DNA of 64,000 bases, from assembly GCA_963703325.1 (NCBI GenBank), contig OY969805.1:1488001-1552000 (forward strand), given 5' to 3'. How positions within the stretch are numbered: position 1 is the first letter of the stretch; each line of letters starts with the position of its first letter. Positions 41,311-46,843 of this stretch are shown here, piece by piece. The position numbers and the translations under genes are program-made. The stretch comes from Aquilonibacter sp963703325 (GTDB lineage: Bacteria > Vulcanimicrobiota > Vulcanimicrobiia > Vulcanimicrobiales > Vulcanimicrobiaceae). Under the pieces are notes generated by a model, which did not search any database, was not told the DNA's origin, and saw only the letters and a program-made list of their open reading frames with translations.

Positions 41311-42167
41311 CTACATTGGAATTAGATCGAGGATAGCGCCAATCTCATGCTCTAAGGCGGCTTTCGCAGCAAAGCCACCGACCTTTGGTAGAGATGCTTT
41401 CACCCAAGCCAAAGCCTTGCGCAGTGCAGTTGGATTGCTCGCCTTTGCGGCTTCCTCAACGGAATCAGCCGCGACCTTTAACAGATCTCCGTCCTCAGCG
41501 GGAAGTTCATTAGACGCGTCACGTAGGGTCGTCGAAATTGCTCGCGCACGATCGTAGTAGGTATCTTGGATTTGCGTAACGTTCTGAGCTGCGATCCCAC
41601 TTGAGGTCCCGATAACGCCGGCAAAATTTGTTGTACCATTAAAATGGATGGTAATCTGCTGCGCATTATTCTGCTCTGCGTCCGAGAAGGATTTGCCTTC
41701 CCCGCGGAGACCTGCGTTATCAAGCGCCAATGCCCATTCGAGGACGCGCGTACGAACCGCCTGTGTGAGCGCCTCGACAGACGAGCGTGAAACGCCGTGG
41801 TAAAGGTCCGGGCTAGGCGCGCCCCACTTCACTAAGGTAGCGGCGGCGTCGGCTGGCAATGAGAGGAAAAATGTCGGGCTATTGGTGTTCCGATGCTCCG
41901 TACTCGATTGACGGCATTTATGCGATTGTCTTCAAATGTCACAGGGAACATTCCGCCGGCAGGATGGCGACCATAGAGGGCCGCCGGCACCTTGCGGTAA
42001 CCGGGCGCCTCATCAGCGAAACGTCCAGATAGTTCAGAATCGATCCAACCGGTTGTTTCAGTTTGTTGCAACTTCGCGGCGACAACTTTGGCTCTCCGGA
42101 GAAGATCCACTGTGGACCCCTCGCTGGATGTCGCAGATGCGATTAGTTCATCGATTAGACTCGACAT
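41311..42167 (-). pseudogene. AbiTii-family protein, split by a one-base slip in a T run
   Basis: The upstream frame from the ATG at 42167 reads MSSLIDELIASATSS, then VDLLRRAKVVAAKLQQ, then WIDSELSGRF and GYRKVPAALYG, the AbiTii domain. It goes out of frame after GTPIARH at the TTTTT near 41870 (minus-strand CATTTTTCC). The next frame continues FFLSLPADAAATLVKWG, and a family-like C-terminal region follows (NGTTNFAGVIGTSSGIAAQN, LEHEIGAILDLI) to the stop at 41311. One inserted or deleted T restores one 285-residue protein. AbiT genes abort phage infection in Lactococcus; the mechanism of AbiTii is not established. Confidence 0.78.
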
Positions 42168-42247
42168 GCGTTTCACGTTTGCCGGTACGAACGAAGAATC
42201 CGTTGCTGGGTTGCCTAGCACTGTCGGAGGGCTTCCTATCCGCAATC

Positions 42248-42267
42248 CGTCTAACAATCGTCTAACG
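42248..42267. promoter_or_regulatory. Integrase arm-type site, right end
   Basis: CCGTCTAACAATCGTCTAAC is identical and in the same orientation as 35502-35521 at the left end. Confidence 0.65.
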
Positions 42268-42324
42268 GACTGGCCGGAAATGGCCGGAATCCCACGGGGC
42301 TGGCCGGGAACAGAAAGTGCGAAA

Positions 42325-42341
42325 TCCCTTGAAAATCGAGG
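42325..42341. repeat. Right member of the terminal inverted pair
   Basis: TCCCTTGAAAATCGAGG is the reverse complement of 35454-35471 except for one base in the A/T run. Confidence 0.6.
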
Positions 42342-42383
42342 TTTTCGGTAACGGACGGGACCTGCCGGGACCCCATTTAGAGA

Positions 42384-42411
42384 GTTCGATTCCCGTTGGC
42401 GCTACCACTTG
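42384..42411 (+). other. attR: 28-bp direct repeat, right end
   Basis: Exact copy of 35423-35450. It is the duplicated 3' end of tRNA-Glu and lies directly before the original tRNA terminator. Confidence 0.92.
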
Positions 42412-42439
42412 AGCCCCGTTTTTACGGGGCTTTTCTTTT
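42412..42439 (+). terminator. Original tRNA-Glu terminator, now displaced by the element
   Basis: GCCCCG (42413-42418), loop TTTTTA, CGGGGC (42425-42430), then TTTTCTTTT. It immediately follows the right att repeat. It probably also serves the convergent broken gene that ends at 42446. Confidence 0.8.
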
Positions 42440-42445
42440 ATCAAC

Positions 42446-42870
42446 TTAGCGGATGGTGATGTAGAAGCGGGTATCGCTTTGCAAGGTCGCCGTACGCTGC
42501 ACGTGCGGGACCGTGCTTGCGTCGTGATAGGTGGCCTCGACGTCCACGATGTGTCCGCCGGTGCAGTAAGTATTGCGGGTCACTTCGGCGCGTACTTTGA
42601 CGTCGCTCCAATCGACCGAGCCGGCGAAGTTCGCGCCCGCCTTCACGTAACGGGGTTGGAGTGTACCGCTGGCGACGTGCCAGGTCGGATGCTCGCCGCC
42701 GAGGCTGTGGTAGATGTCACGTACGCGCAGAGCTTCGAGTTGTTGATGAATACGAAGCTCCCCATCTTTGCCGATGCGGACTGCGGTGCGGCCGCCAGGA
42801 CGAGCAGCGCTACGAACGCTCCGAGAAGCAGACGTCGCAAGCGCGCCGCCGCCGAACCAGAGATATTCAC
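42446..42870 (-). pseudogene. Small exported protein, family 3 (NNSKLC), frameshifted
   Basis: The GTG at 42870 has AAAGGAGA nine bases upstream and starts a signal peptide (RLLLGAFVALLVLAAAPQSASA), then GSFVFINNSKLCAYV. This matches GTFVTFQNNTKYCVWATLYYS in the protein at 53113-53580. After LCAYV the frame degrades to a Ser/Ala-rich stretch and stops at 42643. The alternative frame continues DIYHSLGGEHPTWHVASG, then TLQPRYVKAGANF, and ends at 42446 with DTRFYITIR. One indel near 42715-42725 restores a single protein of about 140 residues. Confidence 0.75.
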
Positions 42871-42915
42871 GGTATACTGTCTCCTTTGAGGCGACGTGAT
42901 TGGAGGAGGTGGGAC

Positions 42916-43305
42916 ATGAGAGTAAGGCTTGGCGCGGTCTGGCATTTCAGCCTTGCCGTCAGAGACCCGGAGAAGAGCGCGCAGTTTTGGACCAAGAACT
43001 TCGATCTGCAGGAAATGTTCCGCTCGAATGAGGTCGTCGGGCTGACGAACGACGCGATTATCATTGGGTTCTTCAAAGGCACACCACATCCGGACACGAT
43101 CGACCACTTGGCGTTTCACCTCGACAGTATGCGCGCGTTGCGCGAAGCGCTCGAGACGTTAAAGCAAAACGGCGTAGAACTGGAAGATCCGGGCGACGAG
43201 ATCGGCCCCACCGCGCCGGGCTCGCCGCATATGGGCCTGTGGTTTCACGATCCGGACGGATATCGCTGGGAACTTTCGGTTCAGAATGGTGCCCGCGAGC
43301 GCTGA
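42916..43305 (+). CDS. VOC (glyoxalase/bleomycin-resistance fold) protein
   Basis: A single VOC domain of 129 residues: VWHFSLAVRDPEKSAQFWTKN at the start, AIIIGFFKG, TIDHLAFHLDSMRALREAL, and LWFHDPDGYRWELS at the end. The metal-ligand positions His and Glu appear conserved. The ATG at 42916 follows a GGAGG-rich stretch at 42902-42913. The long open extension upstream to 42661 is antisense to the broken family-3 gene and is not coding. The substrate is unknown. Confidence 0.82.
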   Translation: MRVRLGAVWHFSLAVRDPEKSAQFWTKNFDLQEMFRSNEVVGLTNDAIIIGFFKGTPHPDTIDHLAFHLDSMRALREALETLKQNGVELEDPGDEIGPTAPGSPHMGLWFHDPDGYRWELSVQNGARER

Positions 43306-43311
43306 CCGCGA

Positions 43312-43647
43312 TCAGTGCGGGGGATAAATCTCGTAGGTGTTGCTGCCGACTTGCCTGATGGTGCACGTCCAGGTTGCCCATCCGCGGGGTGACATCGGCG
43401 CAACGTCCCACCGGCCGTTGCTACCCTGGCTCTTGACCGAAATCGCGCAACCGTTGCTGCGCTTCATGTCCCGGAACGACACGGCGGTCGCCACGCTTGG
43501 GCAACGAAACCCGCCGCTGATCTCGTGGCATTTGTTCGAGTCCCACGGCCTCAGGCCGTCTTTCCCGTAGACGTAGCAGTCGGCGCTGGCGATACCCGTT
43601 GCGGCAAAAAGTGTTGCCAGCAGCGCGCTAAAGAAACGATGTCCCAC
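43312..43647 (-). CDS. Small exported protein, family 1 (YGKDGL...YPP)
   Basis: A 111-residue protein starting at a GTG with AGGAGG seven bases upstream. The signal peptide is FFSALLATLFAATGIASA. The mature part reads CYVYGKDGLRPWDSNKC, then NGRWDVAPMSPRG, and ends NTYEIYPPH, which makes it a paralogue of the protein at 32015-32398. Five or more Cys suggest disulfide bonding. It begins a minus-strand group of small exported proteins on the right side of the element. Confidence 0.72.
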   Translation of the reverse strand: MGHRFFSALLATLFAATGIASADCYVYGKDGLRPWDSNKCHEISGGFRCPSVATAVSFRDMKRSNGCAISVKSQGSNGRWDVAPMSPRGWATWTCTIRQVGSNTYEIYPPH

Positions 43648-43659
43648 GATTGAGCCTCC

Positions 43660-44046
43660 TCATTTTGGCGCGACGTTAATCGTGACGGTCGTGCGTGTGC
43701 CGCGATTGTCCTGGTACGTATACGTGCACGAGCCGGGATAGCTGCCTTCGTAGACGTATTTGTTGATGACCTGAATGTCGCCGTTGCCGCCCATCGACGT
43801 GCTGATCGGATGAACGCGCGGGTATTCGAAGCACGTCGAGGCTTCCTTGACGATCTTGATCTCCACCCATTCACCTTTCGAGGCGCCGGGTTTGCGCGTG
43901 ACGGTTACCGTCTCGCGTTGCCCAACCCGAAGGTTCAACGTCGAAGGCGAAGCGGTGAGTGTTGGATTAGCAACGGCGGTGGCTAGCGTCGACGCAGCAA
44001 CGAGGCTGGAGGCGGCGACGTGAACGAGCGCGCGCGCGATGAACAT
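43660..44046 (-). CDS. Small exported protein with an Ig-like strand pattern
   Basis: 128 residues from the ATG at 44046, which has GGAGG eight bases upstream. The signal peptide is FIARALVHVAASSLVAASTL, and the mature part TLTASPSTLNLRVGQRETVTV is typical of bacterial Ig-like/cell-adhesion strand starts. Two cysteines (in STCFEY and GSCTYTY) could form one disulfide. It ends TRTTVTINVAPK. It is 12 bp from the family-1 gene and 14 bp from the family-2 gene on the same strand, so the three may be one operon. Confidence 0.65.
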   Translation of the reverse strand: MFIARALVHVAASSLVAASTLATAVANPTLTASPSTLNLRVGQRETVTVTRKPGASKGEWVEIKIVKEASTCFEYPRVHPISTSMGGNGDIQVINKYVYEGSYPGSCTYTYQDNRGTRTTVTINVAPK

Positions 44047-44060
44047 TGCAGGAACCTCCG

Positions 44061-44453
44061 TCACCGCGGCCTCTTATCGCCAAGCTCCAGCCAGCAGCCT
44101 CGTGAGCCTTTCGCGGGAACAAAGAAACCGGTAACCTTGCCTTTACTGTCGATGGGGAAATTCACGTGGACGGCCGCCTCAGTGTCACACAGCTTTTTGC
44201 CGTTCTTGTCCATGAACTCGTATCGCACGGTATAAATGGACATCCCCGCATAGTTCCCGGATTCCCACGTGCGTTCCGATTGCGGACCGAGATGACCCCA
44301 GTCTATCTGTCTTCGGGCATGGTATATTGTAATCCAGGCCGGGTTGTCCGAGGCATTCCAGGTGGTCATGCCGTAGCGTGCATCCGCGCGCAAGGCAGGA
44401 AAAAGCATCGCGATTGCTAGCGTCAACAGAGCAAAGCACACGATGGTACGCAT
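44061..44453 (-). CDS. Small exported protein, family 2 (AWITIY), intact copy
   Basis: 130 residues from the ATG at 44453 with GGAGGGG upstream. The signal peptide is TIVCFALLTLAIAMLFPALRA. The mature part SDNPAWITIYHARRQIDWG and RTWESGNYAGMSIYTVRYE defines the family shared with the broken copy at 34853-35279. Two cysteines flank the second half. The fold and function are unknown. It is the first gene of the minus-strand trio 44453-43312. Confidence 0.72.
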   Translation of the reverse strand: MRTIVCFALLTLAIAMLFPALRADARYGMTTWNASDNPAWITIYHARRQIDWGHLGPQSERTWESGNYAGMSIYTVRYEFMDKNGKKLCDTEAAVHVNFPIDSKGKVTGFFVPAKGSRGCWLELGDKRPR

Positions 44454-44584
44454 ACTATCACCCCTCCGGCGGGCAGCGAGCGTCAGGCAGCCCATCTTCC
44501 GGTGCCGCTCGCGCTGGACCTACCAGGGCTTTTCTTTTTCGGCTGTCGATATTTACTAAGATGTTTTGAGGGAGGCAAGTAGCT

Positions 44585-45565
44585 ATGCGTGCCGTTGTGT
44601 GCCGATCGTTTACCGGAATCGACGACTTGGCTTTGGGAGAGATGGACACGCCGAAACCTGGCGCGGGGCAAATTCTCGTCGATGTGCATGCCGCAGCGGT
44701 AAATTTCATGGACTGTCTCATGGTCGCGGGGAAATATCAGTTGCGGCCGCAAACGCCGTTCGTTCCCGGCACGGATGCGACCGGCATCGTTGCCGCCGTG
44801 GGCGAAGGTGTCACGCGCTTTAAGCCGGGAGACCGCGTCGCCTGCAGCAATTGGACCGGAGCGTATGCGGCGCAGACCATCGCCTCCGAGCTCTCGGTGG
44901 CGCATCTGCCACCCGTGGTCGACTTTGAAACGGCAGCGGTCGTGCGACACTGTTACGGCACCGCGTACTACGCGTTCGTCGAACGTGCGAAGCTTCAGCC
45001 CGGCGAAACCGTCTTTGTATCCGGCGCCGCGGGCGGCGTCGGACTTGCCGCCGTGGACTTAGCGCGAAGTCTCGGCGCGCGCGTTATCGGCGGCGTTGGC
45101 TCGCAAGAAAAGGTTGGGATTGTCCGCCAATACGGCGCCGATGACGTCATCGACTACGTTCACGAGGATTTGCGCGAACGCATCAAAGCGGTAACCGGCG
45201 GTAAGGGCGTGGACGTGTTCTTCGACGTTCTCGGCGGCGACGTATTCATGACCATGACGCGGCTCATGAACTGGGGTGGCCGCATGTTGCCGATCGGCTT
45301 TGCGAGTGGCGATATCCCGTCGGTCCCGATGAACCTGACGCTACTCAAGAACTATTCGATCGTCGGCGTATTTTGGGGCGCGTGGTCCGAGCGCTATCGC
45401 GAAGCGAGCATTGCAGCCGACGAAAAGATTTTCGCGTGGATCGCACAAGGCAAACTCAAACCGCACGTGGGCGCGGTATTCCCCTTGGAGCAATTCAAGA
45501 CGGCGATGGGAACCGTGCTCGATCGGACGGCACAAGGGCGTGTCGTGCTGCAGGTATGCACGTAA
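44585..45565 (+). CDS. Quinone-oxidoreductase-like MDR dehydrogenase
   Basis: A zinc-free medium-chain dehydrogenase/reductase of 326 residues, probably reducing quinones or enoyl/enone substrates with NADPH. The N-terminal domain has VNFMDCLMVAGKYQ and FVPGTDATGIV. The Rossmann loop is VFVSGAAGGVGLAAVDLAR, followed by YGADDVIDY and GKGVDVFFDVLGGDVF. The C-terminus (PHVGAVFPLEQFKTAM) fits the quinone-oxidoreductase branch. It starts at the ATG 44585 and is divergent from the small exported trio. Confidence 0.88.
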   Translation: MRAVVCRSFTGIDDLALGEMDTPKPGAGQILVDVHAAAVNFMDCLMVAGKYQLRPQTPFVPGTDATGIVAAVGEGVTRFKPGDRVACSNWTGAYAAQTIASELSVAHLPPVVDFETAAVVRHCYGTAYYAFVERAKLQPGETVFVSGAAGGVGLAAVDLARSLGARVIGGVGSQEKVGIVRQYGADDVIDYVHEDLRERIKAVTGGKGVDVFFDVLGGDVFMTMTRLMNWGGRMLPIGFASGDIPSVPMNLTLLKNYSIVGVFWGAWSERYREASIAADEKIFAWIAQGKLKPHVGAVFPLEQFKTAMGTVLDRTAQGRVVLQVCT

Positions 45566-45585
45566 GCAAGTGGGTAACACGTGAT

Positions 45586-45843
45586 ATGAAGATTTCCGCT
45601 AAATTTGCGCATGTAGCGCTTCTTGCCATCGTTGCAACTGCGGCGGCCACCGCTGGTGCTTTTGCAAATGCGAACCTGCGAATTGCCGGTGGCGTCTATG
45701 GCGTCGAACCGGGAGGCGCCGCGACGCTCCTTTGTCTCGACAAGAACAAGGACATCGTAAACGGAGCTACGCCAAAGACGCACATACAGCCGACGGGCTC
45801 GGGCGGCCGCGTTGGCAACGCCATCGTCGTGAGTTGCCCATAG
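45586..45843 (+). CDS. Small exported protein, 85 residues
   Basis: From the ATG at 45586: a signal peptide (HVALLAIVATAAATAGAFAN), then a mature part of about 60 residues with VYGVEPGGAATLLCLDKNKD and a terminal VVSCP. The two cysteines could pair. No family is recognised. It lies 20 bp after the dehydrogenase gene and is closed by a terminator at 45862, so it may be co-transcribed with that gene. Confidence 0.6.
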   Translation: MKISAKFAHVALLAIVATAAATAGAFANANLRIAGGVYGVEPGGAATLLCLDKNKDIVNGATPKTHIQPTGSGGRVGNAIVVSCP

Positions 45844-45861
45844 CACTGTAGCCGCAACCAA

Positions 45862-45890
45862 ATAAAGCCTCGCAATCTGCGGGGCTTTAT
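45862..45890. terminator. Bidirectional terminator between convergent genes
   Basis: ATAAAGCCTCGCA (45862-45874) pairs with TGCGGGGCTTTAT (45878-45890, one G-T mismatch), followed by CTTCTTT on the plus strand. It lies between the ends of the genes stopping at 45843 (+) and 45904 (-). Confidence 0.75.
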
Positions 45891-45903
45891 CTTCTTTAGT
45901 CGG

Positions 45904-46224
45904 TTATGCGGAGATTGTTTGGCACGTATCGAAGTTATACCACTCCTTCGAACTGTTGTCCGTAAACGTGGCCTTGATGTCCTCAATGCAACCCTGATCG
46001 ATTCTGAACATGACATGATCGCCCGGCACGATAACGCCATACTTTGCTGCAGCAAGCCAATCCTCGCCACAGCTTTTTTCGCCTGAGGGTGAGATGTAGA
46101 TGAATTGGATCACTCGCGAACTGCGATTCGTGATGGTGATATCGTCTTCGGCAAGCGCCGTCGAAGGCAAGGTCGTCAGAAGCAGCGTGGCTGCGGCCAA
46201 TAGCCCGAAGAGCAGGGATTTCAT
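45904..46224 (-). CDS. Small exported protein (TNRSS..ISPSG type)
   Basis: 106 residues from the ATG at 46224: a signal peptide (LLFGLLAAATLLLTTLPSTALA), then DDITITNRSSRVIQFIYISP, GVIVPGDHVMFRI and a Cys-containing end (CIEDIKATFTD, FDTC). The pattern of a strand-rich opening with ISPSG and a later GDHVMF segment recurs in small periplasmic proteins of several phyla, with no assigned function. The frame upstream to 46326 is not part of the gene. Confidence 0.62.
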   Translation of the reverse strand: MKSLLFGLLAAATLLLTTLPSTALAEDDITITNRSSRVIQFIYISPSGEKSCGEDWLAAAKYGVIVPGDHVMFRIDQGCIEDIKATFTDNSSKEWYNFDTCQTISA

Positions 46225-46351
46225 CGATGGCCCGGCTTTCCTTGGAGGTCGCGTTCGGCTCGATGATAGCACGTCGAGCGCGCGTTGCGGGTTTTGCCGA
46301 AGCAGGTGACCGTTCCCGGTCCGCAAAGACCGTTAGACGGAGGTGGACACG

Positions 46352-46843
46352 ATGCGTGGAGTTCTTTTCTCTAGCAGCCTTTTAGCGTTGATCTCGGTGG
46401 TGGCGCTGGCCGGCTGTTCCGGATCCGTTACGCCCGCAGCGACGCCGACCCCCTCGAACATTTCCGGCGATTACGCCGGGACGATGCAAGACGCGCAGGG
46501 CGGCAGCGGCACGGCGACTGCGACCCTCGCTCAGACCGGTTCCACTGCCGGCGGCACGATCACCGTCAAAGAAGCCGCGCAGACGGTCGCCGCGCAGATC
46601 TCGCTTGCGATTACGTCGTCGGATGCACTGAGCGGATCGATGGTGATCGATTTTGCCAACGGAACGACGTGCACGTTTAGCACCACCGGAACCTACAATT
46701 CGGCAACCGCGGTGCTCAGCGGTTCCTACTCAGCGGTGACGAACTGCTCCGGTGACACGGGCACGTATTCGCTAACGCAGCAGTGTACCGACACCATCAC
46801 CAGTGTCAGGCACCGCGACGGCACCGGCGTCGTCGCCTGCTAA
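46352..46843 (+). CDS. Exported lipoprotein
   Basis: The lipobox VALAGCSG near residue 22 marks lipid attachment. The mature part is Thr/Ser/Gly rich with a beta-sandwich-like repeat style (DYAGTMQDAQGGSGTATATL, then LSGSMVIDFANGTTCTFST). The ATG at 46352 is eight bases after GGAGG; the GTG at 46343 overlaps that site and is rejected. The last 72 bp overlap the end of the convergent ATPase gene. Function unknown. Confidence 0.7.
   Translation: MRGVLFSSSLLALISVVALAGCSGSVTPAATPTPSNISGDYAGTMQDAQGGSGTATATLAQTGSTAGGTITVKEAAQTVAAQISLAITSSDALSGSMVIDFANGTTCTFSTTGTYNSATAVLSGSYSAVTNCSGDTGTYSLTQQCTDTITSVRHRDGTGVVAC

Larger units (their letters stand above)
42168..42383. other. Right-end non-coding segment of the element
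   Basis: No gene is seen between the AbiTii start and attR. It holds the second CCGTCTAACAATCGTCTAAC copy (42248-42267), three close copies of TGGCCGG (from 42271), and the right member of the terminal inverted pair (42325-42341). Confidence 0.6.
35423..42411. mobile_element. Degenerate integrative element in tRNA-Glu carrying defence genes
   Basis: The ends are an exact 28-bp direct repeat of the tRNA-Glu 3' end (35423-35450 and 42384-42411). Just inside both ends lies the 20-bp direct repeat CCGTCTAACAATCGTCTAAC (35502-35521, 42248-42267) and a near-identical 17/18-bp inverted pair. The left end holds the C-terminal stump of a tyrosine integrase pointing towards the repeat. The tRNA's own terminator lies beyond the right repeat at 42412-42439, as expected if the element inserted between gene and terminator. 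Base composition drops: for example the 60 bases from 36481 have 31 G/C against 43 for those from 29581 in eno. Cargo: two unknown genes, AbiEi/AbiEii, QatD-like, a ScoMcrA-N-like fusion and AbiTii. Confidence 0.88.

Noticed and set aside
37500..42200. A complete Qat or complete restriction system in the element
   Set aside because: I looked for a QatA ATPase, a QueC-like QatC, methylases and classical nuclease motifs (HNH, PD-(D/E)XK) and saw none.
42271..42310. TGGCCGG tandem-like repeats near attR
   Set aside because: Only three short irregularly spaced copies in GC-rich DNA; noted within the right-end segment but not called as a repeat array.
42661..42915. N-terminal extension of the VOC protein
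   Set aside because: It is the antisense of the frameshifted small exported gene, and a GGAGG-preceded ATG lies at 42916.
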